This document shows positions 1-7,472 of a stretch of DNA of 11,276 nt, piece after piece. How positions within the stretch are numbered: the first letter of the stretch is position 1; every line of letters begins with the position of its first letter. Position numbers and translations under genes: made by a program. The notes below the pieces were generated by a model. The model had not been told where the DNA came from, did no database searches, and saw only the letters and a list, made by a program, of their open reading frames with translations. Location of the stretch: positions 1 to 11,276 of the forward strand of contig CAMPKL010000062.1 of the NCBI GenBank assembly GCA_946887065.1, given 5' to 3'. The DNA comes from an uncultured Bryobacterales bacterium. Its GTDB lineage: Bacteria; Acidobacteriota; Terriglobia; Bryobacterales; UBA6623.

Positions 1-1
1 C

Positions 2-1333
2 ATCATGTTGCCGCGAGGCTTCAAGTACTCGACGTTTAGCTGGCGCGGCGACATGATGAACGACGGCAACCTCGTCCCTTCCGGCCACGATGGGATGGCC
101 ATCGTAAGCGCGGCGAACCCTGGCGGCCAGGCCCACGGCAAATCCCAAACGTTCACGCTCATTCGAAACCAAGAAGTCTTCGGCGTCGGCAACACGCCGA
201 TCGCTCCCGACTACAACTACGACCCGCAGGGCGGCGGCGGCACGACGGCATTGACCTGGCAGAACGGGAAGCTGATCGACCACCACGTCAGCATTTCCGG
301 CACCAGTTCCAACTGCGCCGGCGGTCCTTCGCCGTGGGGCACCTGGATCACCTGCGAAGAAGGAATGGATCAAGGCGATGAACCCCACGGGTACGCCTTC
401 GAGTGCACCGTCGCCCGCGTCACCAACCCCACTCCGCTCAAGGCAATGGGCCGTTTCGCCCACGAAGCTGTGGCTTTCGATCCCCGTACCGGAGTCGTCT
501 TCTTGACGGAGGACAACAGCTCTTCCAGTTCGCTCGAACCGACGCCCGCTGACCGCCGCCGCGGCAACTCCGGCTTCTACTGCTTCGTCCCCAATAATCC
601 CCTCGGCGGCGTCGGCTCTCTGGCCGCCGGCGGCGCGCTCTATATGCTCAAGGCGCTGGGCGCCGACGATCTTCGCGACCCCGAGTGCTTCTCCGAGTAC
701 GACGTCGAGTGGGTCAAGATCGACACGCCCGACGCGCCGCCCAGCATGTCGCTTTCCGCGCCCTATATTGAAGGCCGCGGCAAAGGCGGAACGCGCTTCC
801 AGCGATTGGAAGGTTGCTGGTGGGACGCCACGAAGAATCGCGTCGTGTTCGTGGATACCGAAGGCGGGCCCATCGGGTCCGAGGAAGGGCGCTCAGACCG
901 CGCCGAAGGCGCCGTTTGGACCTACGATCCCGTCACGAAGAAACTCAAGAACATCTTCGTATCGCAGGGAGCGCTTGCTCCTGACGCATACGGCGGCGAC
1001 AACCCCGACAACTGCTCCGTCAGTCCGAATGGCGGAATCATTCTTTGTGAAGATGGCGGAACTAACGACGGCAATGGACTTTCCATGCTTGGCCTTTTGC
1101 CCAATGGACAGACCTTCGAGTTCGCTCGCAACATCATCAACATCGGGCCAGGCGACGAATCCGCGCTGATCGCCGCGGGTCACAATCCCTTCGCGGTCGG
1201 AATCAACGACTACTCCGACCAGGAGTGGGCCGGCGCCACCTTCAGCCCGGACGGCAAGACCCTGTTTGCCAACATCCAGACCCCCGGCATCACATTTGCC
1301 ATCACCGGACCGTTCGCCAAAGGTCCTTTCTAG
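2..1333 (+). CDS. PhoX/DUF839-family phosphatase, 5'-truncated by the window edge
   Basis: This looks like a secreted alkaline phosphatase of the PhoX (DUF839) family, which releases phosphate from phosphoesters outside the cytoplasm using Fe and Ca cofactors. Residues below are counted from the ATG at position 5. The family opening motif LPRGFKY is at residues 2-8, WGTWITCEE at 111-119 (in PhoX the Cys of this type of motif is an iron ligand), FAHEAVAFDP at 151-160, TEDN at 168-171, RFQRLEG at 264-270, DNCSVSPNGG at 335-344 and a last blade with FSPDGKTLFANIQ at 413-425. Family members carry a Tat signal and several dozen residues before the LPxGF motif. Here the frame stays open to the left edge, so the ATG at position 5 is probably internal and the true start lies outside the window. 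Some DUF839 proteins are not proven phosphatases; the family call is firm, the activity inferred. It is convergent with the histidine kinase. Confidence 0.85.
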   Translation: MMLPRGFKYSTFSWRGDMMNDGNLVPSGHDGMAIVSAANPGGQAHGKSQTFTLIRNQEVFGVGNTPIAPDYNYDPQGGGGTTALTWQNGKLIDHHVSISGTSSNCAGGPSPWGTWITCEEGMDQGDEPHGYAFECTVARVTNPTPLKAMGRFAHEAVAFDPRTGVVFLTEDNSSSSSLEPTPADRRRGNSGFYCFVPNNPLGGVGSLAAGGALYMLKALGADDLRDPECFSEYDVEWVKIDTPDAPPSMSLSAPYIEGRGKGGTRFQRLEGCWWDATKNRVVFVDTEGGPIGSEEGRSDRAEGAVWTYDPVTKKLKNIFVSQGALAPDAYGGDNPDNCSVSPNGGIILCEDGGTNDGNGLSMLGLLPNGQTFEFARNIINIGPGDESALIAAGHNPFAVGINDYSDQEWAGATFSPDGKTLFANIQTPGITFAITGPFAKGPF

Positions 1334-1356
1334 AACGTCACTCCACCGTTGACGCC

Positions 1357-1393
1357 AGGCCCCGGTCGTTGCCAATACGAACCGGGGCCTTTC
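1357..1393 (+). terminator. Intrinsic-terminator-like hairpin between convergent genes
   Basis: The arms AGGCCCCGGT (1357-1366) and ACCGGGGCCT (1381-1390) are perfectly complementary over 10 bp, with a 14-nt loop that can close further through CG/CG. A short TTC follows on the + strand and there is no T-run on the - strand. It lies 24 bp after the stop of the PhoX-like gene and 18 bp from the stop of the convergent kinase gene. It most likely ends the + transcript; the short U-tract makes efficiency uncertain. Confidence 0.6.
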
Positions 1394-1407
1394 AGCGCCC
1401 AGCTGAA

Positions 1408-2784
1408 TCACGCCCGGGGCAGCAACACATCGAGGCGCGCCCCGCCCTCGGGCCGGTTCGAGGCGATAATTCGTCCGCCATGCTGCTGAACAATGCCCTC
1501 GGCCACCGTCAATCCTAGACCCGTGCCGCGCGAATCGAGCCGCGTCGACACAAACGCCTCGAAGATATTCGGCAGCACGTCTTCCGGAATGCCGGGGCCA
1601 TCGTCATCGACCCGAATCGACATCCAGGAACGGCCATCTCTGGTCTGTGGACTCGCATGAACCACAATACGGCCCGCGTCGTCGAAGGCCAGCATCCCGT
1701 TGCGCAGCAAGTTCACGAAGACCTGCATCAGACGGTCGTAGTCGCCCAGCACGGTAAGCTCCGGCTCAATCCGGTTCTCAAAGGCGATCTTGCCCGCCCG
1801 TTCGTCGATGGCCAGCAATGCCCAAGCCTCATCCAGCAACGCCCGCAATGCGACCGGCTCGCGCGTTTCCGGCCGATGGACCCGGGAGAACCCTAAGAGT
1901 CCTTCGCTAATGCGCAGCAACCGGTGCGACATCTTGCGAATCCTTTTTAACCGCTCCTGGTCGGGCCCGCTATCGGCAGTCTCGATCAACTTCTCGATGG
2001 AACCCTCTATGACCGAAAGCGGCGTGTTCAACTCGTGCGCAACGCTGGCGCTCAATAGGCCGATCGTCGCCAGCCGGTCTTGCGCCGCCATGCCCTGCTT
2101 GGCGCTTTCGAGATTCGCTTCTTTCTCTCGCAGCATCCGTACCGTCGCGTTGCGCGAACGCATGATGTCGCCAATCTCGTCTCCCGGTATTTCTTCCTCG
2201 GGGATGAGTTCTTCCTCTCGATTTCCTTCTTGAACGGCTTGATCGGCGTCCAGATGAGCGGTGATCGGCTGATAGACATACCGGGGCATGATCACAAACT
2301 CCAGCATCGCGACAGCTAGCAGATAAATGACTCCTAGCGCCGCAAACAAGCTGATGCGCGCCTGCGTCACGATCAACTCAAACGGCGAATCGTCAAATCG
2401 CAAACGGCCGTATTGGCCGCTCGTTGCGTCGAGTCGATAGATGAATCCCGGATAGGCCGGGTCCAAGCGGGTCTCATTCGGATGTTCTTGCAGCCACGAC
2501 CGCACCGCTTCCGGCACTCCCAACTGCTCAGCCGAACCGTACGTTCGATCTTCCGCTCGGATGCCCGCGGAGGGCAAGTCCGCGCGCCGCTCTAGAAAAA
2601 CCTCGCCCAACAAAGCGGCCTCTTGCTCGCGAGACGTCGCGACGTACTCTTCGACCAGGGGGATTACCGAGTAGTAGACCGCACAAGCGAGAATGAGAAA
2701 GAAGACGTTGTGCAGGACAATCAGTTTCGGACGAACTCGTAGGTCGCGAAACTTTGGCGGCTTGACTCTCGAACCGACGGCCAC
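1408..2784 (-). CDS. Membrane sensor histidine kinase, HAMP-HisKA-HATPase (orphan)
   Basis: This is a two-component sensor kinase that autophosphorylates on histidine and would pass the phosphate to a response regulator not encoded here. In the 458-residue form, membrane helices lie at about 21-44 and 143-166, enclosing an extracytoplasmic sensor of about 100 residues that I do not recognise. A HAMP-like linker follows, with DEIGDIMRSRN at 202-212. The HisKA box is SVAHELNTPLSVIEG, with phospho-acceptor H250. The ATP-binding domain shows an N box (N358LLRN362), G1 DDDGPGIP (393-400), F box (F408, F411) and G2 GTGLGL (420-425). The longest frame starts at an ATG at 2820, overlapping the divergent gene by 21 bp. 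I prefer the GTG at 2784-2782 because GGGGAG stands 6 nt before it and the ATG has no such site. Without a neighbouring regulator its signal and target cannot be told. Confidence 0.9.
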   Translation of the reverse strand: MAVGSRVKPPKFRDLRVRPKLIVLHNVFFLILACAVYYSVIPLVEEYVATSREQEAALLGEVFLERRADLPSAGIRAEDRTYGSAEQLGVPEAVRSWLQEHPNETRLDPAYPGFIYRLDATSGQYGRLRFDDSPFELIVTQARISLFAALGVIYLLAVAMLEFVIMPRYVYQPITAHLDADQAVQEGNREEELIPEEEIPGDEIGDIMRSRNATVRMLREKEANLESAKQGMAAQDRLATIGLLSASVAHELNTPLSVIEGSIEKLIETADSGPDQERLKRIRKMSHRLLRISEGLLGFSRVHRPETREPVALRALLDEAWALLAIDERAGKIAFENRIEPELTVLGDYDRLMQVFVNLLRNGMLAFDDAGRIVVHASPQTRDGRSWMSIRVDDDGPGIPEDVLPNIFEAFVSTRLDSRGTGLGLTVAEGIVQQHGGRIIASNRPEGGARLDVLLPRA

Positions 2785-2790
2785 TTCGAT

Positions 2791-2796
2791 CTCCCC
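2791..2796 (-). promoter_or_regulatory. Ribosome binding site choosing the GTG start of the kinase
   Basis: Read on the - strand the sequence is GGGGAG, then six bases (ATCGAA), then GTG at 2784-2782. The match and spacing fit a Shine-Dalgarno site well. It supports a start 12 codons inside the longest frame, which removes the overlap with the divergent lipoprotein gene. Confidence 0.6.
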
Positions 2797-2799
2797 AGC

Positions 2800-3831
2800 A
2801 TGATACGGAAACGCAAGCATCTGTGCGCCTCAGCCTGTCTGCTCGTCGCTCTCAGCAGTTGCGCGGCGCCGAAGCAAGCTCGCTTTGCGCTCAACGGCTG
2901 CGGCGAGGCGATTCCCTTTGACCCAATGGCCTCCGCGTGGCGCGTCGAACCGGCTCCCCAACTCTCCCCCGGCGCCGCCGGCGATTGGGATGATTCCGAC
3001 GTCCTCAATCCAAGCGTGATTCGCGTCGGCGCCGAATACTTCAACTTCTACTCAGGCTTCGACGGCGAGACCTGGCGAACCGGCTTGGCAACGTCGCCGG
3101 ACGGTCTCGCCTGGACCAAGAGTCCGGCTAACCCTCTGCTCGAACCCGATCCCTCCACTTGGGAAGGCGACTACATCGCCGCCAACGGCGCCGTCGCTCG
3201 CGACGAATCCGGTTTTCTGCACTGGTATCAAGCCGGCGAGCGGAATCGCACGCAGATCGGACTCGCCCGCTCCGCCGACGGCATCTCTTGGACGAAGACG
3301 CCCGAGCCGGTACTCGAGACCGGTCCGCCCGGCGCCTGGGACGAATCCGCTCTGGGAGATCCCTACGTGTTCGCCTGCGGCTCTGAATACTACCTCTACT
3401 ACCTGGGACAGAATCGGTTCGGCATCCAACGCCTTGGCGTCGCCCGCTCAGCCGATGGAGTCATCTGGCAAAAATCTCATCTCAACCCCTTGCTCGAGCC
3501 CGGCGGAAACAGCGAGTTCGACGAGCGGGGATTGGGCGAGCCCGCCGTGTTCCGAACTGCCGAAGCTTACTGGATGATTTACGTCGGACGCGATGCCTCC
3601 GAGCGTCGCGCTCTAGGCTGGGCCCGCTCACCGGACGGCGTCACGTGGGAAAAGATTCCAGCCTTAGGCATCCTCGAAGGGACGCATCCCTGGGACGCCG
3701 CCGTCATTTGTGACCCTTCCGTCTGGTTCGACGGCGCCTTGAAAGTTTGGTTCGGCGGAGGCGATCGGGCCTCTCCCGATGAGAACCTCAACGGCCAGAT
3801 CGGTCTCGCCGTGATGGAATCCCGACCTTAA
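2800..3831 (+). CDS. Lipoprotein with five-bladed beta-propeller (GH32/43/130-like fold)
   Basis: This is a predicted surface or periplasmic lipoprotein of 343 residues. The N-terminus has a basic stretch (RKRKH, 3-7), a hydrophobic core (8-18) and lipobox LSSC with lipidated C21. The rest is built of repeats with a 59-60 residue period. The motif SxDGxxWxK recurs at 99-107, 158-166, 217-225 and 277-285, preceded each time by GLA, GVA or GWA, and a degenerate fifth copy (IGLAVMES) lies at 334-341. Each unit also carries an acidic/aromatic segment such as WDDSD, WEGDY, WDESA, FDERG or WDAAV, followed by N, D or E plus P or an equivalent. This is the pattern of five-bladed propellers in the glycosidase GH32/43/62/130 group, so glycan binding or cleavage is plausible. 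No catalytic residues can be assigned, so I do not claim an enzyme. There is no clear ribosome site before the ATG. DsbD follows after 56 bp. Confidence 0.75.
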   Translation: MIRKRKHLCASACLLVALSSCAAPKQARFALNGCGEAIPFDPMASAWRVEPAPQLSPGAAGDWDDSDVLNPSVIRVGAEYFNFYSGFDGETWRTGLATSPDGLAWTKSPANPLLEPDPSTWEGDYIAANGAVARDESGFLHWYQAGERNRTQIGLARSADGISWTKTPEPVLETGPPGAWDESALGDPYVFACGSEYYLYYLGQNRFGIQRLGVARSADGVIWQKSHLNPLLEPGGNSEFDERGLGEPAVFRTAEAYWMIYVGRDASERRALGWARSPDGVTWEKIPALGILEGTHPWDAAVICDPSVWFDGALKVWFGGGDRASPDENLNGQIGLAVMESRP

Positions 3832-3887
3832 GGGTTGTAACCTGAGAGGCGGCCGCAGCGAACATAAGATTAGGTCGCGCCCCTGCC

Positions 3888-5861
3888 ATGATTCTCCGTG
3901 CCGCCATCTCGTTGCTGGTTCTGCTGACAAGCGCTATCGCGTCTGCGCAGGAGCCGGTCAATTGGACCATCGAACCGCAAGGCGATTCGTTTGCGTCCGG
4001 CGGCCAGGCTTTGATTCGCGTTCGCGCCGTGGTGGACGAGGGCTGGCACCTCTACTCGTCGACTCACCCCGATGGCGCTCCCAACGCCATGGCGTTCTAT
4101 GTGCCCGAGTCGCCCGGCATCGCCTCCTGGAAATCCTACGAACCGCCCGCGGATCGCCATTTCGATACGGTCTTTGAAAAGGAAGTCGAGTGGCATGTCG
4201 GCCAGGTCGACTTCTTTCTCGTCGTTGATCTCGCCGCGGATGCTCCCCGCCAAACGCCGCTGAAGCTGGCTATGCGCTATGGAGTGTGCGACGACGCCGT
4301 TTGTCTGACGCCGGTTAAGACGCTTTCCGCGGTCATTCCTGTCACGGCATCCGCCGCCCAGCCGGTCTCGCCGCCCGCTACTCATACCGCAATGAAGACC
4401 ATCGAGATCCCGGAACGGGTTCTGGTGCGCGCCGGCATCATAGCGGCCCCGCCGACGTCCGCTGAAGCGGACACCGTCGAGCGGATTGCGGCTGCCGAGT
4501 CTCCCTCCTCCGGCTCTCCGTCCTCTGGCTCTCCCGCCGATCAAGGCCTCTTCCGCTTCGCCGCACTGGCCTTCGGAATGGGCCTGCTGGCGATCTTCAC
4601 GCCCTGCGTCTTTCCGATGATCCCGATCACCATGTCGTACTTCATGTCGACGCAGTCGGGCGAGAAGAAGGCCTCGCTGACGCAAGCGTCGGTGTTCGTC
4701 GTGGGCGTCATCGCATTGTTCACGGGCCTCGGCGCGACGGTCTCGGTCGTTCTAGGTCCTTTCGGCATGCAAACCCTCGGGGCCAATGTCTGGGTGAATC
4801 TTTTCATCGCCCTGATGTTCTTCGTCTTTGGGGCGAGTCTGCTCGGCGCTTTCGAAATCACCATGCCGTCCGGCGCGTTGACTTCGCTCAACCGCTATAC
4901 CCAGGGCAGCGGAGTCTTCCCCACTCTGATGATGGGACTCGTGTTCGCGCTGGCGTCCTTCGCCTGCACCGGACCGTTCGTCGGAGCGCTGCTTGCCAGT
5001 TCGGTATCGGGCGGCGGCATGGCCTGGCCGATCTTCGGCATGCTGATGTTCTCGACCGGTCTCGCTCTGCCGTTCTTCTTCCTTGCCTTGTTCCCTTCCT
5101 ACCTGGGCAAGCTGCCCAAATCAGGCGGATGGCTCGGAGTGACCAAAATCACGATGGGCTTCTTGATTCTGGCCGCGGGCTTCAAGTTCCTGAGCAACGT
5201 CGACCAGATGTACCAGTGGAATCTGCTCACCCGCGAACGCTTCCTGGCGATCTGGGCCGTCTTGTTCGCGCTCGCCGGCGCCTATCTGCTGGGCTTCCTG
5301 AAACTCGAACAGGACGCCCCCGAGAAGATCGGCCTCGGACGCCTGGCCGCCGGAGCCGCGCTTTTCATGCTCGCGCTCAGCTTGATTCCCGGAATGTTCG
5401 GCGGCAGGCTCGGCGAGTTGGACGCCTATGTTCCCTCCGCCGAACACTCCGGGTTCTCCTTAGCCGGCGGCGCCGAGGGCAAATCACCCTGGCTGAAGGA
5501 TGACTACGAGGGTGCACTCGCCAAGGCCGCGGCTGAAAACAAAAACGTCCTTCTTAGTTTTACCGGCTACTCCTGCACCAACTGCAAGTGGATGAAGACC
5601 AATATGTTCCCCCGAGAGAGCATCGCCGGATTGCTCCAACAGTACGTCGTGGTTGAGCTTTACACGGACGGAATCGACGACGCGGCCGAAATCAATCAGA
5701 CCCTGCAGCTCGAACGCTACAAGACCGCCGCCATTCCCTTTTACGCCGTCGTAGGCCCGGATGGCGCACCGATCGTTGAGTTCGCCGGTCGCACAACCGA
5801 CGAAGAAACCTTCCGTAGTTTCCTGTCTCAGGGTCTTAAGCGGTTCTTAACTGAACTTTGA
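3888..5861 (+). CDS. dsbD: Thiol:disulfide interchange protein DsbD, three-domain form
   Basis: DsbD carries electrons from cytoplasmic thioredoxin across the inner membrane to reduce periplasmic disulfides. The 657-residue protein has all three domains. A signal peptide (MILRAAISLLVLLTSAIASA, cut after about A20) leads into a periplasmic alpha domain to about 152 containing YGVCDDAVC with C134 and C139. A Pro/Ser/Ala-rich linker (about 153-218) includes a tandem SSGSP. The membrane domain (about 222-505) has helices carrying C240 in FTPCVFP and C360 in FACTGPF. The C-terminal thioredoxin-like domain (about 535-657) has C563TNC566 and the cis-Pro at P617 in AIPF. These six cysteines are the only ones in the protein, exactly the set of the relay. 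CTNC replaces the CVAC of E. coli, a common family variant. It may be co-transcribed with the propeller lipoprotein 56 bp upstream. Its redox partners are not in the window. Confidence 0.95.
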   Translation: MILRAAISLLVLLTSAIASAQEPVNWTIEPQGDSFASGGQALIRVRAVVDEGWHLYSSTHPDGAPNAMAFYVPESPGIASWKSYEPPADRHFDTVFEKEVEWHVGQVDFFLVVDLAADAPRQTPLKLAMRYGVCDDAVCLTPVKTLSAVIPVTASAAQPVSPPATHTAMKTIEIPERVLVRAGIIAAPPTSAEADTVERIAAAESPSSGSPSSGSPADQGLFRFAALAFGMGLLAIFTPCVFPMIPITMSYFMSTQSGEKKASLTQASVFVVGVIALFTGLGATVSVVLGPFGMQTLGANVWVNLFIALMFFVFGASLLGAFEITMPSGALTSLNRYTQGSGVFPTLMMGLVFALASFACTGPFVGALLASSVSGGGMAWPIFGMLMFSTGLALPFFFLALFPSYLGKLPKSGGWLGVTKITMGFLILAAGFKFLSNVDQMYQWNLLTRERFLAIWAVLFALAGAYLLGFLKLEQDAPEKIGLGRLAAGAALFMLALSLIPGMFGGRLGELDAYVPSAEHSGFSLAGGAEGKSPWLKDDYEGALAKAAAENKNVLLSFTGYSCTNCKWMKTNMFPRESIAGLLQQYVVVELYTDGIDDAAEINQTLQLERYKTAAIPFYAVVGPDGAPIVEFAGRTTDEETFRSFLSQGLKRFLTEL

Positions 5862-5935
5862 TGGGATAACCTCACCAGCCTTCTTGCGCGATCAGGCTAG
5901 AATCGAAAGCGGGGAGTCTCGAAACTATCCTGCAG

Positions 5936-6001
5936 CAACGAGCGTCGTTGATGTGTAGGGGTTGAGCGGGCATTCCGTAACCCCTCGGCAATGAGCAACG
6001 A
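5936..6001 (+). promoter_or_regulatory. 5' leader with two competing hairpins before the DUF2062 gene
   Basis: Three complementary blocks are visible. CAACGA (5936-5941) and TCGTTG (5945-5950) form a tight hairpin with a 3-nt loop. AGGGGTT (5957-5963) and AACCCCT (5979-5985) form a second hairpin ending five bases before the ATG at 5991. A second copy of AGCAACGA (first at 5934-5941) lies at 5994-6001, over the first codons, so TCGTTG could pair with it instead and enclose the start codon. No Shine-Dalgarno site is obvious. The pairings are seen in the sequence; a regulatory role is inference, and arms of 6-7 bp can arise by chance in GC-rich DNA. Confidence 0.3.
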
Positions 6002-6533
6002 CAAAACGCATTGGGCGGGAAGGCTGGGCCGTTGGGTCCGGCTTCACCTATTGCGGGCCCTGCGTGAAAACGCCTCTCCAGGCCGTACCGCTCTCGGCTT
6101 CGCGATAGGGGCGTTCATCGGCGTCGTTCCTAGTTTCATGGTCGGCGGTCCCCTGGCTTTTTTTCTTGCCGGGCGCCTCGGCTGGAATCGTGCCGCCGCC
6201 GTGGCGGGTACCGTCCTGAGCACCAATCCTCTCACGGCCCCTTTCCTGATCTCGTTGAGCGCATGGTTAGGGATCGAAATTACTGGGCGCCACGTCACCG
6301 CCGAGATGGACGGTCTGATCAATAACCTGAGCGAATACGCTTTGCCCTACCTGGTCGGCAACGCCGTGCTCGCCTTGGCTATCGCCGTCGTATTCGGACT
6401 CGTCATGTTCTTTTTGGTTCGACAAAAGGGTCCCCGCGGCATGCGTGCCATGATCAAAAGCCAGCGCGTCCGTACGATTCCTCGCGCAACCGCCGGGGTT
6501 GAGGAATCTGCCGAGGTTCGCCAAACCCCCTAA
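5991..6533 (+). CDS. DUF2062 domain membrane protein
   Basis: This is a 180-residue inner-membrane protein of the DUF2062 family (PF09835), whose biochemical role is unknown. The family signature is clear: an amphipathic, basic N-terminus (RLGRWVRLHLLRALRE, 11-26), SPGRTALGFAIGAFIGVVP at 29-47 and STNPLTAPF at 77-85. Hydrophobic segments cover about 34-60, 67-97 and 118-143, and a basic cytoplasmic tail (RQKGPRGMRAMIKSQRVR) begins at 144. The length is typical. The ATG at 5991 is chosen because the signature begins 28 residues later, as in relatives, and no earlier in-frame start is better. The stop codon of dsbD is 129 bp upstream, so the gene may have its own promoter, although none is convincing. 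The family is found next to many different genes, so context gives no function. Confidence 0.85.
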   Translation: MSNDKTHWAGRLGRWVRLHLLRALRENASPGRTALGFAIGAFIGVVPSFMVGGPLAFFLAGRLGWNRAAAVAGTVLSTNPLTAPFLISLSAWLGIEITGRHVTAEMDGLINNLSEYALPYLVGNAVLALAIAVVFGLVMFFLVRQKGPRGMRAMIKSQRVRTIPRATAGVEESAEVRQTP

Positions 6534-6683
6534 CTAGGTCAAACTGACTGCAGAAGGTTCCGATCCAAGCAGAACTTACCCACGCGCCGAGCACCTAATC
6601 CGTTCGGACCCCAAACCCACGAGCCTTGAATTCAACGACTTAGCTCACCTGCTTGTGATTGGAAGGCTGCTTGCTTACTACAT

Positions 6684-6691
6684 GGGAGGAG
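6684..6691 (+). promoter_or_regulatory. Strong ribosome binding site for the glycine-zipper lipoprotein
   Basis: GGGAGGAG stands 8 nt before the ATG at 6700. It is the best Shine-Dalgarno match in the window and fixes the start. The frame is open further upstream to a GTG at 6655, but starting there would bury the signal peptide 15 residues inside the protein. Confidence 0.75.
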
Positions 6692-6699
6692 AATTGAAA

Positions 6700-7389
6700 A
6701 TGAAGGGATTAAATTGGCAAACCAGCATGATGGCTGCCGCCCTGGCGGTCGCAATGGTGGGCTGCTCCGAAACCGCGACAACTGATGCGGGCGAGGAAGC
6801 ATCCACTGAGGCGCAAGCCGAAGCAGCCGAGAAGAAAGACGGCGGTTGGCTCTCCTCTTTCAGCTCCGATCCCGTGACCTATACGCTCGCGGCCGGAGAG
6901 ACGCTCGTCGTCAGGACGACTTCCACGCTTTCCACCAAGAGCAACAACGCCGGTGAGACTTTCACGGCGAGTTTGGAAGAGCCTCTTGAAGTCGACGGCG
7001 TGCTCGTGGCCCCTAAGGGCTCAAAGGTGACCGGAATCGTAACTTCCTCCGACGACGGCGGCCGAGTGAAGGGCGTCGCCCAGATCGGCGTTGCTTTGAC
7101 TGAGATCGCCGTCAACGGCAAAACCTATCCCATGTCCAGCGGAACGTTCGTGCAGTCCGCCAAGAAGACAGTGACGAAAGATGCTCAGAAGGTTGGGATC
7201 GGCGCCGGCATCGGCGCTGCGATCGGCGCGATAGCAGGCGGCGGAGATGGCGCAGCCAAAGGCGCGGGCATCGGCGCGGGCGCGGGCACTGCCGCCGTTC
7301 TCGGCACCCGCGGCGACGCAGCGGTGATTCCCGCCGAAAGCGTCATCACCTTCACGCTCTCCGAATCCATCACCGTGGAAGCCGACTAA
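6700..7389 (+). CDS. Glycine-zipper lipoprotein, function unknown
   Basis: This is a 229-residue predicted lipoprotein. The signal peptide (MKGLNWQTSMMAAALAVAMV) ends in a lipobox-like MVGC with C22; Met at -3 is less usual than Leu. A Glu/Ala/Thr-rich spacer (about 23-47) would lift the domain off the membrane. A beta-rich segment follows at about 57-150, with TLAAGETLVVRTTSTL and APKGSKVTGIV. Then comes a glycine zipper at 166-196 (GxxxG repeats, such as GIGAGIGAAIGAIAGGG) that could form a membrane-inserting helical hairpin, and a final beta segment (IPAESVITFTLSESITVE) to 227. Similar domain order occurs in uncharacterised acidobacterial proteins, by my recollection. Glycine zippers elsewhere (17-kDa antigen/SlyB type) sit in the outer membrane. 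The strong ribosome site and terminator suggest a well-expressed single-gene unit. I do not assign a biochemical function. Confidence 0.8.
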   Translation: MKGLNWQTSMMAAALAVAMVGCSETATTDAGEEASTEAQAEAAEKKDGGWLSSFSSDPVTYTLAAGETLVVRTTSTLSTKSNNAGETFTASLEEPLEVDGVLVAPKGSKVTGIVTSSDDGGRVKGVAQIGVALTEIAVNGKTYPMSSGTFVQSAKKTVTKDAQKVGIGAGIGAAIGAIAGGGDGAAKGAGIGAGAGTAAVLGTRGDAAVIPAESVITFTLSESITVEAD

Positions 7390-7418
7390 CCAAAAGCAAA
7401 GCCAGTCCTATGCCCCCA

Positions 7419-7457
7419 CGCCGCCGCCCCCACCGGGCGGCGGCGTTTCCTTTTTTG
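7419..7457 (+). terminator. Strong intrinsic terminator after the glycine-zipper lipoprotein gene
   Basis: CGCCGCCGCCC (7419-7429) and GGGCGGCGGCG (7435-7445) form a perfect 11-bp all-GC stem with a 5-nt loop, followed by TTTCCTTTTTT (7446-7456). It begins 30 bp after the stop codon at 7387-7389. This is a textbook Rho-independent terminator and the clearest transcription boundary in the window. Confidence 0.9.
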
Positions 7458-7472
7458 CCGCGCAGGCATGGC

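Noticed and set aside
893..1411. 172-codon open frame antisense to the PhoX-like gene
   Set aside because: The + strand frame carries the recognisable family motifs throughout; the antisense frame has no recognisable domain and reflects GC-rich third positions.
2785..2820. Upstream ATG start for the histidine kinase (12 more residues)
   Set aside because: No ribosome site stands before it, the extra residues look unlike a kinase N-terminus, and it would overlap the divergent lipoprotein gene. The GTG at 2784 has GGGGAG at ideal spacing.
3870..4685. 271-codon open frame antisense to dsbD
   Set aside because: Arg/Gly-rich low-complexity translation with no domain, lying wholly opposite conserved DsbD sequence.
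5898..5903. TAGAAT as a -10 box for the DUF2062 gene
   Set aside because: No -35-like hexamer at 15-19 nt upstream; one hexamer alone is not enough.
6649..6673. Direct repeat CTGCTTG, two copies 18 bp apart, before the glycine-zipper gene
   Set aside because: Seven bases and two copies are too little to claim an operator; no promoter hexamers pair with them convincingly.
6655..6699. GTG start 15 codons upstream of the glycine-zipper lipoprotein
   Set aside because: It would place residues before the signal peptide and ignores the strong GGGAGGAG site directly before the ATG at 6700.
7196..7290. Repeated GGCGC/GGCATCGGCGC DNA motifs
   Set aside because: They are explained by the Gly/Ala/Ile codons of the glycine zipper, not by a separate DNA repeat.
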